This document shows positions 14,110-27,599 of a DNA stretch of 64,000 nt, piece after piece; position 1 is the first letter of the stretch, and each line of letters begins with the position of its first letter. Source of the DNA: Bugula neritina (taxonomy: Eukaryota > Bryozoa > Gymnolaemata > Cheilostomatida > Bugulidae); NCBI GenBank assembly GCA_964035545.1, contig OZ037766.1:27532173-27596172 (forward strand). The letters run 5' to 3'. The position numbers and the translations under genes are program-made. The notes beneath the pieces were generated by a model, which was not told the origin of the DNA, searched no databases, and saw nothing but the letters and a program-made list of their open reading frames with translations.

Positions 14110-17100
14110 TTTCCTACTCTTAGACTGATGTCTTTCTATAACAATTTGAGTGTTTTGTTTACAAACTTCCAATCTATTCTCAGCAATTTAAGGTTATATC
14201 AATATTACTTCTAATATCCTTCTTTTAGATTGACATGATATAAATAATGACATAGCTGCAAAGTGCACACCTTATAGTTTAGTCATGCACAGCCATCATG
14301 ATTTAGGTTCATAGTTTAAATAGAGTTGCTTTGTTCAAAAACAATTTTCTTATTAGAAATATTCCTAGTATTTGTATTTTAATCAGTTGTGTAGCTTTAA
14401 GAAGCATGAAGAAAAAGAGCATTGATCTAGTGCTACAGCAAAAGAGGAGTGACCACTGACCCCCTCCTTTTCAAGAACGTGGTATGCAAGCAAATCTGAG
14501 GCTATACTTTTGTCAGCCATATGGACTGGCTATCAAATGAAACAATTTTGCACCGTTGCAAAAACTGGCCTTGCCATATAAAACACATTATTATATATAA
14601 CTCTATATATATTGTTCAGTGACTTTTACTTATTGTTTCCAAATAAACTTTAAATTTTCAGAATCATTTTTTCAGATAATTGTGTCAATTCAAGTTCATA
14701 TAAAAATAAAATTAATTTCAAGCTAGCTGTCTGTCTCGTTGTCATACAGAGACGGCAGCAAAAAGTAAAACACTGCAATAGTGATTTGCAACAAAATTCT
14801 AAATATAACTTCAATTATCCAAAACTTTCAAATGCATAATTAATTCTGCATGCAGCCAGGTTTAACTGAAGCACATTTTTATCAGGTCACATTGTGTAAT
14901 GCTAAATGCTCATGTGATATAACAACATGCAATTTTAGACATGGCAACTACTTTGCATATGCTATGCATGCAGGCTGCTCGCGGCAATGTTGGCGTGCAA
15001 ATACTAGCCTACAGTTTATACCAAATGCCAAAAATTGAGGGTTACAGTTTATGTCTACTGCATTAACAACTATAATATATATACTGGAATGACAATTGTT
15101 TGTCATGGTTCCAACAGTGGCTTGTTGTATCTAGAAGAATAAAGATTTATAAAATCTATATGACCATTATGCAAACAATGCAGAGAATGCATTGGTGTGT
15201 ATCTGAAAATACAGAGATGTGAGCAAAAGAAGCTGTTTGACAAAGTATATGCATGGCCATAATAGAGCAAAACTCGCCTGAAATTACCTGCTTTAAAAAT
15301 GAAGCAGTCATACTTAAAAATGGAAAACCAAACTCATTTTAATACAACAAGTAGCCTCCATAATGGAAAGAATTGCCAAGTATAGGGATGGTTCGGAAGC
15401 TGGCACTATTGTTTACGCCTGGACACATCCCAGTGGTGTGAGAACATAACACCACATCCTTATTTTTAGATATAAACTATTTTTATAACTTACTTGACAC
15501 ATTATGTAATGTTTTGACAAACAAAATAGTGTCACCAGTCAACCAACAAAAACCTGGAGAAGCAGTAAAAAACGACATTAGCCCATTAGTGTTATGGCCT
15601 TATCAGAGAGGGCTGTTTAAAGCACTATGCATGCATTAGGGTGCATTTCCAATTCTGAGTCCCTTACAGCTATTGGTTACATAGGCGGTGCAACAAGCAC
15701 AGCACACAACACAATACACACACACACACACAACATACACAACACAACATACACAACACAACACACAACACAACACACAACACAACACACAACACAACAC
15801 ACAACACAACACACAACACAACACACAACACAACACACAACACAACACACAACACAACACATTGTATATTGTATTTATGCTCAATATTTGGCAAAAAGTA
15901 TAAATAAGTAATGATATCTATATAAAGCAAACAGGGTAGAAATCATAATGCCTTCCTTGAATATAATGCCTGCAGCGCACAACTGGGCCAATTGAGCTAA
16001 TGGTTTTAATGTCACCTTTTACCCAAGTCAAAGCTTATTTTACCCATAGACTATACACAATTTGCTATGAGAACACTTAGTGGCTTTTTTTGCAGAATCA
16101 GTAAACCATGTGAAATTGTCACTTTTTTACTAATAACCAACTTTTAAGGCTATTAGTCAGCTAATCACTCACACTGCAGTGACATGCAGACCCATTCAGC
16201 TGATAGGTGTTTGTGTGTAAAGATTACCTTTTTTGCAACATTGAAACAAATTATTAACAGCTTGGTATGCTCTACAACTTTTAAGACTTGTTTCTAAACA
16301 TTTCACTTTTTATGCTGCAAAGATTTCAAGCTCAGCTACAACAGCTATAGTCTATAAACTTATTATATAACCTCTATCTGCATGTTTTGTATAACCCCCC
16401 TCCCCCTTGCCCATCTTCTTTTTAATATCAGTTAAAAGTTTGGGAGGGCAAATAAGCTACGCCTTGTTACTTTGTTGAATGTATGCAACTTTGTATATTA
16501 AATTCTTTTGTCACAGCCTTGCACGAGGGTGTGTTCAAAATAACAGTTTCGTGTAACCATTGGTGAATGTCACGGTATTCTCAAAGCACCACGCTATTCA
16601 ATGTTCCTCTACCACAAACAGATAATCAAGGCTGTTCAATAATGAAATCACGTGATTTCTAGATTTCTAACTAACATGCGCACAGTTTGCACATTAACGC
16701 TTGTCATATACTCAGCATAATTAATTTGCTACAGAAGTTTCTATTCAACTTAACAACCTGGGTACAATTCTAGCAAACGTGATCATCTAAAGATTGCTCA
16801 GTATAAAAGGTTGACCAACTCAACTTGCAGCTCAAAAGTTTAAACTTATTTGTGACTTTCCTCTTAGTTCAAGCTATTAACAGTAAATTTTCATCAGAAA
16901 ATACTGTTCAATGAATTCAAGGTTGGAGACAGAAAGTAAAATTGTGTCCTTGTTAGCAGGTTATCATAGTGTCAACACTAATCCATGACCAGCACTCTGT
17001 AAAAACATATAAAATATTCCTCGATGTATTAATAGCCTGCAGGGGAGAGTTTTTGCTAGTGAAAAGTTCAAGCTGAGTTTTGCAAGAGCCACATAAATCA

Positions 17101-17900
17101 TTCAACACTCTAATACCACCATTCTGCAGGCAGAATAATTAAATTCGCAGCTGATTTTCAACAATTCACTCTGACAAGAAAATTATATGGTCTATTAAAT
17201 TGTGAAATATTGTAGCTATATATGACACAGTTTCCTTAGCTACATCAATTGATATAGAATGGGGGTAATGTGATTAACAGCAAAGCACCTGAATCTGATA
17301 ATGGCCTTATCTTGTTGCAAGTCTGCCTCTAAATAGACGACATGGCCATTTATGTATGAAGACACATGACAAGGTTGTTTAAATGTCACTGTTATTAAAA
17401 TGCATTAAAGTTGTAAGAACTCTATGCATTTTGTGCATTCTCACAGCGACTGTGTTATGATGCAGTGCAAAACTTTCACACAGGTTGTGCTCAGACTAAG
17501 GAGGATGAAACCCAGCTCAATACAGTGTACATGTAAAATCAAAATATTTCGATCAATCCTGTTTAATTTGGTCACCTTACACAACACCGTTCATCTATCA
17601 GAGAGCATAACTCCCAGCTTTCTTATGAACATAGTAATTATCTTTGTAATATAATAATAAAGTTGTGACAACTGATATGACTGCATAATATTATAACATT
17701 ATTCTAATCATACATCTCATCAGAGTAAATAAATTCTTCATAGCATGTCAAATGTAACCAAAGATGTGTAGTTTTTGTCTCGTCTCACACTGCAATATCA
17801 GCATAGATCTATTTTAAAAATAGCAGTATATTTTCTTATTGAATTTTGATGTTTTTATTATACAAAGCTATATACAGCGGAATGCAAAACGAAAGAATAT
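14110..17900. other. Intergenic stretch with one long simple repeat
   Basis: Apart from the CA/AACAC array at 15701-15861, I see no structure. The overlapping open frames across that array, on both strands, are by-products of its 12-bp period. Confidence 0.5.
15701..15861. repeat. CA-rich minisatellite, 12-bp unit
   Basis: It starts as irregular CA/ATACA repeats and from about 15762 becomes a clean 12-bp period of CACAACACACAA. One strand is purely A/C. Because 12 is divisible by 3, every frame stays open; these frames are not genes. Confidence 0.95.
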
Positions 17901-18434
17901 AACAATTAATTGTCATTTTCATAGATATGACCCTTATAAACATGGTGTAGACACATGAGCAATATAGATACATTTCTGTAACCTAAGAATGTACTGTCAC
18001 TTTTAGCTCTTTCTATTAGACTGCTCAGTCTACCATTGCGTTCATGAAGATAATATAATATAGGTTCAATATCTTGATATAATAAAATAGTATTTTGGTC
18101 TGAAATCACAGTACAGCTGGTAAAAAGTTTTTGTTAAATAAGGTAGTAATAATTGAGCATGCTAATATGTTATTAATAGTTTAGGGCAATAATCTAGCAT
18201 TAGAAAATATAAACACAAAAATATATTTATAAAACTTTATGTACCTATATAGTTTCTATTATAGAATAAGCATCTCTCTTCAAATTTTATAAATTAAAAA
18301 TATATATTGTGAAGTTGTTATGCTGTAAAATTTAAAGAATTTATATTTAGTTCACAGCTTTCTACAAATGTTCTTTGTAGAAATAAATGGATTTGTAGTA
18401 ATAATGTTTATGTATTAAGGTTGGTCACAGATTC

Positions 18435-21400
18435 CTAGCGTTCAACCATTTCTACACTGTTGTACTTTGGATTTGAGTTCCCCTGCAAAAGTAAGATAAT
18501 CCTAAAATAAATCTCTGTAGAGAAAATGCAAATTGTAAACTATGTATTGTTTACTATTTTCTCTAGTCATTAATATGAATATGTGCAAGTATTTATAGCA
18601 AGATGTCCTCTCTGAATTTGTATGTATTGCTAGTAGAAGACAAATCCCTTATACAAACAAAGAATAATTTTGTAAATATCGAATGCATTTCCACAAAAAG
18701 ATAAAAAATAAAAAAATTATTTTTTTTTCCACCCTGAAGTTTAATGTAAGTATGAGTAAAATTTGGTTTTATTCAGTTTGTACTTGCATGGTTATAGTGT
18801 TATTAGTTCATAAGAAAGAAGCTGGGTTGTAATAGATAAAGCACTGGCCTAGCTAGAATGACTCATGTCTATGTGGTCATGGGTTTAAATCCCTGCAGGC
18901 TATTGCTGTAGCGTAGAAGCAATTATAATTGAATGTTTTTTCTGACATCACCAATGACATTACCGATGGCCTGGGCCATTAGCTATGTCAGCAAAAGCAA
19001 CCAAGTATAATTGTTCCTGTGTCACGGCAATAAGGTATTATGTTGTTTATGGAAACTATACGACTTACTAATGGACTTACATCTATAGGAGCTAGGGTAT
19101 TTGCACCGCAACGGCTGTACAGGTACACTCGTAGACGGAAGAATCCGAATAATAAAAAATGCACAACTATTGCAACGGCTATAGCAGCCACTGTTGCAAT
19201 GGCTGGCGTAGTTGCCCCAGCAGTCCAATCAAAAATCTACAAACATATATAACACTATATAAACAATACAAAAAGCATTATAAATGCTCATGTGCATGGC
19301 AAAATTCCAGATGTTGGAAAATCTAACTTAATTGAAGCTAATCACAACAACTGAATCAAGTACATATAACTATCAAGTTTTAACATAGTTTTTGACACAA
19401 AAATTGGATAATCTAATTTAGAAGCAAGTTGACGTAATGTAGAAGGTTCATTATAACTAACTCAAGTAAACATAACTATTAGGTTTTAAAAAAGTCAATT
19501 ACTTTTATAAATTTATAGTAATCATGAACACATGTATTCCAGATTATTAATGTGGGAGCTAGCCATTGAGTTAGAATCCTGAAAAAAATGTTATATAGTT
19601 TCTCTTTAGAGTATATAAAGCTTAGAATACAGTATTCTTTTCACATTATTATTAGCACAAATTGAGATTCTAGTGTAGCACACAAAGGTTCAGCCGTAGG
19701 TTTGACAGCTAGAAGTATGCTGCTTTTGCTTACTTGGTAAATATACGGCTCATTTCTGCCATTAGTGCCCCCAGAAAAGTCGTATATCAATGCAAAGATT
19801 GCCCAAGTCAACCCGAATGCTGTGGGGATGTAGAAATGAAGAGCTTTAATTGGCATAGCGGTGACCCAGATGTCTATTAGGACGAATGCTCCATTCACTC
19901 CATGGTTGAAGTACGTGTGTACTTGAACACTGCTTAAGTTATCTGATAACAAAATAAAGAGCTTGAGTTTAGCTTTAATAATCAAACATTCTGACATTAT
20001 ACCATGCATGCTATGCTAGATGTGACTTGTCTAATATAACTACAATAGTTGGCTGTGTGCATAGTTGTCTTCACTTCATAATATAATATTAGATTTTATG
20101 GTTCCAATTACTTTAAATAGGAGAGATAACTCTTAGTAGGAGTGAATAAAATTTGAAAATCACATAGCAGGCTAGCTTTCTTTAGTTGCTAGGCTTTTTA
20201 CAACAACTGATTAAATATTCTTAAGAGAAATTTATTCTTTGGCAATATAACTCAAAATAAAAGCTTCTGTTAAGCACAATTTTTTCAGTTTCTTGGAAGC
20301 AAATATCTTTTCATGCTGTATTATATACAGCTACTTTTGGGGCTGCATATATAGCGTAATCTAAGTTTGTAGACACAAACCCAATGCATGTAATTTATAC
20401 TTACTGGGATCAAACAGTAGAGCCCAATAGAGAATTGTAATGACTACTGCAGCTGCTTGACTCAGTTCGTACAGGAACCAGTTGAGTTTCATGTAGAATC
20501 GCATCTCTTCAGGTTCAGCTGTAGGATAAGTGAGAATATCAGTATAGTACCAGAAATAAACAGCTATATAAGACAGTTGTAACATATAATATATAATACA
20601 TTCAAATATTCTTAAAACTCAGGCTTGTATCCGAGTAACTAATAAATAATATTAGCAACTAATAGCTAGTAACCATAAATGGTAACTATAGTAACTAATT
20701 GTAACTAGTAATTATTCATTAAGTAATAGTTATATAGTTACTATAGTAAATTATTACTATAGCCATCAGTTATACCTATAGTTATCAGTTACTAGTTATC
20801 AGTTGCTAGTCACTAGTTACTAGTAATAGTATTACTGTAAAATGGCAGCTAAAGATTATTGTATTTTTTCATAATTTATGAAGCATTTTCGTTCCAGAGT
20901 TTAAATTTCACGCTGTTGAAGGTTCTATTTCTATCAGCATTGACTTGGAGGCTCACATTTCATTCCTCACTATAATGTTGTGAGTTGAAAAGACTTTAGC
21001 TTATAGCATAATGCAAGCTCATAGCCACAGAGTTTAATGGAGGAACCCAACACCTATAGCACTAAATAACAGGGTGAAGTTGTACCAGCTCAGCCTGTAA
21101 TAGCTAACTCATTGTATACCCTGCTGGGTTTATTGGTGTCTGTTTTATATATCTGTATATATATCTAATGAATGACAGCTATGAAATGGTTAAATACATT
21201 ATCAAGGTTTTTGCTCAATGACTTATGCTATATAATTTTATTGCAAAATTATTTTACGAGCCGAAATTAAACCAATAAAAGTCAATAGTCTCGCATGCTG
21301 CACCACCAAATGTGTTGCTGGGAAAAGAGATAGCTCAGTTTCCTATCTTTTATGTTTAGATATCTGGCACATGATATATTGAAAACCAAACTCTAAGTTG

Positions 21401-24359
21401 TAACACACTGATGGGAAACTCAAGCCATATACTCATGTGTGTATATACTAGACTTTTCATCTGTTGGTAACATCTCATTGTTGTTATAGGGACTGTGTTT
21501 ATATATAAGGCTGAAAATAATTAAATTTTTGAATGTTATAATTTATTCTCTATAAATTATCGTATGCATTTAACTGTCAAACAAAACACTTCAATAGTCT
21601 AAGCACTTATTATTTATTTGACATTTTTGAGTTTAGTTGTTATTTTTACAGAAATATATTTATTGAAGAATTTTTTCTCTTATATAGACCACAGACTTTC
21701 TGGATTGTCTTGCTTGCCTGGTTATATGCATACTAGATATCAATAAATGTCATTGTAGAACGATATCAATAACATATGGGCTCTCCCTTCTTTACATTAG
21801 CACAAGTTAAACTATTTGCATCATACTTCAAAATACAGCTAGTTTAGTAAACTATTACAGAAAAAATGTGACCCTAGATACAAAGGAATATAAGTCTCTC
21901 TTCTCTACACAGAGAAATTCAATTGCACTTTCCATGGTCATGGTATAGTCACAGCTGAATTATTGAATGGCGTCATGTTACTGATGAGAATACTGCATAG
22001 TATAAACTGTACGCTGTACATATTAACTGTATTATCAACCTCTAACATATAATGCATGCTGGTACAGCTGCCTAGGCAAGAATTCCCTCTGAATTATTTG
22101 CTACAGGGCAAGGAGTGTATCATGAGTGTACTAAAAGCAATTAATGTGTCAGTTACTGCAGTTTATCTTTGTAATAAAGATGAGTTATACAACATAACTA
22201 GCTGTCCTTGTAAAAGTGTTTTTTTCTGATTGATAGATGTTAATAAAGCCACTCTTGAATTAGGAATTGCAATCATGTAAGCTTAGGTTTTTGATAAATA
22301 GCCAAATACAAATATATAAATTTTTTTGCTTTTCCAGTTTTTAAATGAATTCATAGCTTATGCTATGTCATGTTTTAAATTTTTAGAAACTTGCATCTTA
22401 GCCCATAAAGTTTTCCAAATCGTTAATAGGTATTTAAAACCATTTTTGCAATCTTGATTTTCTAAAGAAATCGTCTCAAGAACATTTATAGATGTTATAG
22501 TAGCAGGTGTTTAAAATCTAAACCGGTAAGATTTTCCTTATTTTCTTACTTTTGCCAACTGTATTAATTTTTTACTTTTTAAAAGATTAGTTAAAACAGA
22601 AAAACTGTTGTTTTCGGATGGCCAGTAATGAAAAAGAGAAACAGAACTCTATTGATCAAAATTCCATTGATATATTACAGGTTTTGAGGTTTTAGTTTGA
22701 AGCTTGTCATCTGTAGTGGATCTATTTCACAAATAAATATGTTAATATATACTATACTATATTCTGCAACGTAATATATGTGCTCCAATTAATGAGATTT
22801 CCATTGGATTTGTCCATTATTCAGCAAAAATATAATAATCTCAAGAAGAATAAGCTGTTGTAATATGGTTCAGTGCCTGGCAAACATTCAGCATCTAGTG
22901 TAGATAGTTTCAGTATTAATAATAATATGCAGGGTGGCACATCTTATAAGGTAGAACTGCTATATATAATCAGATCTGATCATAATAAACTACTATATCC
23001 AGTAATCTGCTATTCACCTAGCTGCCAATTTTTAAACTCTGTACCATGATATATTATTGCATGCAGGATTGATGTGAATTTGATACTAGAAGGAGGATAT
23101 TACAAATCTAATATTGCTCTTTGTTGGTGGAGTACCAAAATATTGTTAAAACTGAAGTTGTTTACTTTTTTGCTTCACAATAAGTGGTCTATAGTAACCG
23201 TGCAATAATATTCTTAGTAAGTTACAATATTCATCATTTTCAGGCCCAGCTCAGGATAGTGCGGATGTTGTAGTCTATTTAGTTGCAGAATCAAGGCTAT
23301 GCAAGTTGAAAATACAGCTGTGAGTTGAAAACAATAATAATGTCTTTTAAGACCCCCCACTTCCTTTCCCCAACCCCGTTCCATGCTCGAATGACTTGTG
23401 TAGATTTGAGAAAACTGTGAAAGTATTTACCTTTCAATGCAAAGCATATGGTGCTGACGACAGCGTTAGTGAGCTGACTGGCATTGAACACTGTATAAGC
23501 CCAGTTTGTGAGATAGATCAGCCATTTGGGACCTTCACTGATGTTGTTTCTATAGCAACACCAAAACAATTAAAGTGGAATGACATTATAGCAATATTAA
23601 AAGTTAATGACATAGTGCATGCTAAACTGTAAAAGCTTTTCTCAACAATACTAATAGTATAATATTTCTAATTAAGTTTTATGGTACAGGTCAATGTAAA
23701 GGTGTGGACAATTGTCAAACAAAGTCATCACCCTCTCAAGTCTAAACCCAAATGTCAAAATAGTAACTGTAAACCCAGACTACTGAAAAACATGTACCAC
23801 AGCATAATATTCCAAGAATTATAATTATACTCATGCAAAGCTGATAATGGCATAATTTTAATACTTTTCAAGTTATTCTTTTGAATTATTGTTTTAATAT
23901 TTAAGTTCCAGTGACAGCTGATTTATTAATCAAGTAATTTCTTTTGTCGCATATTTTCTCTAGAATCTAAGGCTAAACATTGACGAACAAAAATAATTAT
24001 TCCACTAATATCAGAAAGTATCTCAGTATGTATAGCTAGCTCTAAATATTTGTGACTGTTTAAACCTATTATGCATGTATTCAAACTGTCTAAGTTTATA
24101 ACATACTTAGCATACACTTAACTTGGTTTAATTTAAAACCTAGCACATCACTGTGTACAGAGTAACTGCAGAGAACTTACACTATACTCAGTATATACGT
24201 GGCTAGAAACAGCAGAGCCCAGAACCATCTCCACACCAAATAGAAGACTCTGACACTCTTAGAGTTGACGTTCTCTGGAGAATAAAGACGCCATGCGGCA
24301 GCGTTTGAGAAGAGGAAGTTCTTTGGAGAACACTCTGTATCTTTACCACCACCACACAT
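18435..24359 (-). CDS. Rolling-stone-like multipass membrane protein, copy 1 (274 aa)
   Basis: Exons (minus): 24359-24181, 23549-23431, 20518-20405, 19942-19734, 19236-19081 and 18482-18435 (TAG). Intron phases are 2,1,1,0,0 and all junctions keep frame. The protein starts MCGGGKDTECSP, then has about six hydrophobic segments: FYLVWRWFWALL (exon 1), WLIYLTNWAYTVF (exon 2), FYMKLNWFLYEL (exon 3), DIWVTAMPIKALHFY plus the following helix with IYDFSGGTN (exon 4), and VVHFLLFGFFRLR (exon 5). These motifs are typical of the rolling stone family, known from Drosophila Rost in myoblast fusion, although most members have no assigned biochemical function. The last exon gives a polar tail, GNSNPKYNSVEMVER. 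If exon 5 were not spliced at its gtaagt, the frame would run to TGA at 18988. The 15-codon last exon joins in phase after a good ttttgcag and is preferred. A near-identical first exon occurs in copy 2. Confidence 0.8.
18821..18900 (+). repeat. tRNA-derived SINE head (degenerate)
   Basis: A tRNA-like stretch with a box A-like region (about 18830-18849, ending GCACTGGCC) and a box B, GGGTTTAAATCCC, at 18881-18893. Spacing fits an internal Pol III promoter. The T stem pairs only at GGG/CCC, so this is not a functional tRNA. It lies in the last intron (18483-19080) of rolling-stone copy 1. Confidence 0.5.
20519..23430 (-). other. 2.9-kb intron of rolling-stone copy 1
   Basis: AT-rich intron. 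Apart from the AGTAACTA-type repeat next to exon 3, nothing recognisable was found on either strand. Confidence 0.6.
20634..20836. repeat. Degenerate AGTAACTA/TAGTTA-rich repeat
   Basis: About 200 bp of imperfect iterations of AGTAACTA and its complement TAGTTACT, in the intron between exons 2 and 3 of rolling-stone copy 1 (20519-23430). The mixture of both orientations allows many small hairpins. No coding frame. Confidence 0.7.
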
Positions 24360-24364
24360 GGTGA

Positions 24365-27300
24365 CCAAATGTGACTTTAGTAAACTACAAGTTTGCAGTA
24401 ACAATGCTGTCTAATTCGTACTAGCTCACGCCTTTAATATTAATGTATTGTCTGGGTCGGTCACTAGCCAACCAAAAGCTTTTCTGAATGTAATGGAAAT
24501 CGCACTTATTCACACAGCAATAGTAATATTTCACAGTCATATTGAATGTATTGAAACAATTCAGCCATAAAGGATAGTTTATTATTCATTGGACAGTTAA
24601 CAGGAATACAATCATCACGTCATATCATTATAATAAATAGAAGCAATGACCAGCATACTATTATAAAAGAATGAATGGGTGTTTGTGTGTTGGCAACATA
24701 ATATTGTGATTGCTTAAGTATTGCACAGAACATTTTTTAGGAAGTGATGTCAGAGGTGATCATGCAATATTGCGCTTTTGGCTGCTGTGGATCGCATACA
24801 ACATTATATAGATAGTTTATTAAGATTTTAATATTTAGATATTACCAAATTAGTATAAGTAACAGCTTAGTTTAGTGAGTGGAAGATTATTATTGCAAGT
24901 ACTTTTCCTGAAACCCTAGCTGTCATAGGTCTGAATACTACATGTATATATGTGTGTCAGGTAGTCTTTAAGCAAAATATTTGCTGACAATTTTGATTAC
25001 TAAAATGCATTTTTAGGCCAAGAGAATCTTAACTTGTATCATGCACTGAATTTCCTACATCTAATTTTTCTCATTTCTATCTACAGTGATTGGCAGCTAA
25101 TATATTGCAAAAGGGCAATTTCAAAAAGAAACAGATTGGGTTCAGCGTCAAAAACTTGTCATTTTATATAAAAACTGCTTGAATATTGAATATTTTAAAT
25201 CAACTTTATTGGAAATATGTTAGTCTATCAAAGCTTTACTGTTTTGCCACTAAAACTTTTTCAGGCGTCAGGTTATGTTGAACAAAATTATTACATGCAA
25301 GCACATTTGCCAGAGGGTTGTTGTTTGGATGATATGCTAAATACTAGCTCCTTACATCTCTTATATAAAATTTATTTTTAGTTTTACATATAACTCAGGT
25401 GTTATTTTCAATATTGTGAAATCAGATGGAAATTGTCTAAGTATGAGGCTGTACAAGCTAGGCTGTATCATTGGTAACCTAAGATAATTGCTTTATAGTT
25501 ATTTAATGAGCACGAAGCTATCTACCAAAATTTGTTAAGTTACATTTGCACATGATTCTGAAATGGTTAGATTTTGTACATTTTTTATAAATGACTAAAC
25601 TTAATTCTGCCTCAAGATTCACCTTTCATGATAATATTGATAATATTATAGAGCAATTTTAATTATGACTATGGAGTTATTCTCTCTTTTTACTAACCCA
25701 GTTTCTTGCAAGAAAATTATTATATTTATAAGTTAATTGAAATGATTATTTGTATACAAAACTATGTATCTCTTTTGGCTTTATAGTAGGTGTGCCTACA
25801 AATACTATAAATCAGCTGCCAAAACTATGCAATTGGGTGTCTCAAGATGAAAGGAGTTTATTTTAGAAAAAAGTTTAAAAATTTCCGTTGCATTACAATT
25901 CGTTTCAAAACATTTTAAAGTAGCAAAATAATACGCTTATAGCAGGAACCAGTTTATAAATAGAAAGCATCACCAAAATGTCTATAACTTGTAGGTCCAA
26001 TTATAATGTAATATAATTTTGAAAAATTAAAAAGCTAACCAATAGTACAATAATATTATCAATTATACAATAATATTGACATTTAATTTAAATATGAAAC
26101 AGTAACTTCAAAGCAAAGTATAGAGGTATCACAATGGAAAAAAAGACATAATATTATAAACTACATAAAAATATATAAATTTAATACATATACGATTTTT
26201 ATAGTGTGAGCAATGACTTTAAATTATAAGCAGCACTGTAATAATTAATGCTATAATTAAAAAGTTGGCATTAGTAAATATTAATACTAAAATTATATAG
26301 TACATAGCAATAGCAGTATTACTCCTCAACAGTGCTAATATAGATATTTATTTGTATAAACACTGCTTGTAACAGAAAGTTGAAATTTTCACATTACTTT
26401 GTATGTGGTCTATCCTTATATGGAATAAAAACTAAGGTCTGTAATAAAATAACTACAATTGAATAAAAACTTTACTCAGAGCATGGAAAGAACTGAAACT
26501 ATCCCACAAGTTATAGAAGTTATTAATTGGTTTATTCTTTTAGTGAGTATAAAGTTCATATGGAGTCGGCATAAAAGAGAGTAGCTGCATGTAGAGTATC
26601 TTGGAGAAGTGACAAGTTGTCTAGTCTGACACCTGTGCCAGGTGGGTGAACCAAATCCCAACAGGACTAGTAAGGGAAGTCAGAAAGAGCTCATATATAC
26701 TGAATAACAAGATGCCAGGCTGCCAGTGTAGATAGAAGCAATGTTAGGGCTTACATAAAATATCTTACTATCATGATTCTCAAAAAGAGAGAGTGATTCC
26801 AGATAAGATAATTTTATATGCAAAATAGCAAACTTTAGAATTCAAAAATGTAGTAATTGTTTGGCGAAAGAGTTTTTGCTCCACAAACTAATGTTTCGGG
26901 GTAAACAGTTTTTACAAATGTATTTCGTTTACTGTCAGCAACATATAGTTAAAGCACCATCACCATTTCTACAGTCACATTGAAATTATTCCCATCACCA
27001 CTAGCTCTATAAGGCTGACATCATCAAATATAACTACAACGCTGACGTGGCAGCACCAGAGCTCTACAAATAACATCAGAGAAAATAACGCAACAGAGAG
27101 ACAGTTTTACCCTCAGTCTGTTAATATTCGTTGATCTCTACACTGTCATATGTTTGTTTCTACAATTTGATAAAAGATTGACACAATTATTTTAGCTAGT
27201 TGATGACTTTGAACTAGCTTTGTTGATACTTTCTGTGAATGCATAATACATAACGTGAATGTGGGAATAAGAAATGCAAATCCTTTTAATAATACATGCT

Positions 27301-27599
27301 TTTAATGACTGCAACTAGCACATGTATATATATTATATTTATATACCTACTATACACATGTGTACATATTATATATATATACAGTAATATAATAAACAGC
27401 AATATAATAAACAGTGTATAATATTCATACGCTTGCAGAAGACATATACATTTTATCTACAAATATTTAGAACGATAGCTGGGAGTTGCCCATAAAGGTT
27501 GTAACATATTAATTATTTAAAGCACTGTTGGGAAGCTTATTTTTAGGAAGGTAACAATAGCAAATAATAAACATTATAATTTACTCTCAACCCCAAGAG
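24365..27599. other. Spacer between the two rolling-stone-like genes
   Basis: About 3.2 kb between the ATG of copy 1 and the stop of copy 2. It must hold the promoter of copy 1 and the 3' UTR of copy 2. The minus frame at 26476-26661 follows a cacag acceptor (GTG TCA GAC TAG if joined in phase 0), so it could be an extra last exon of copy 2, but I cannot support that. Short TA-rich tracts occur at 27325-27385. Confidence 0.5.

Noticed and set aside
15627-15930. Five overlapping frames of HNTQ or Cys/Val-rich repeats on both strands
   Set aside because: By-products of the 12-bp CA-rich minisatellite.
17906-18109. Minus-strand open frame of 67 codons after a tttcag acceptor, once considered as a last exon of rolling-stone copy 1
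   Set aside because: Its acceptor phase does not match the phase-0 donor of exon 5, no other upstream partner was found, and the exon at 18482-18435 fits in phase.
26476-26661. Minus-strand frame after cacag considered as an extra last exon of rolling-stone copy 2
   Set aside because: In the required phase it encodes only three residues before a stop, so it cannot be told from chance.
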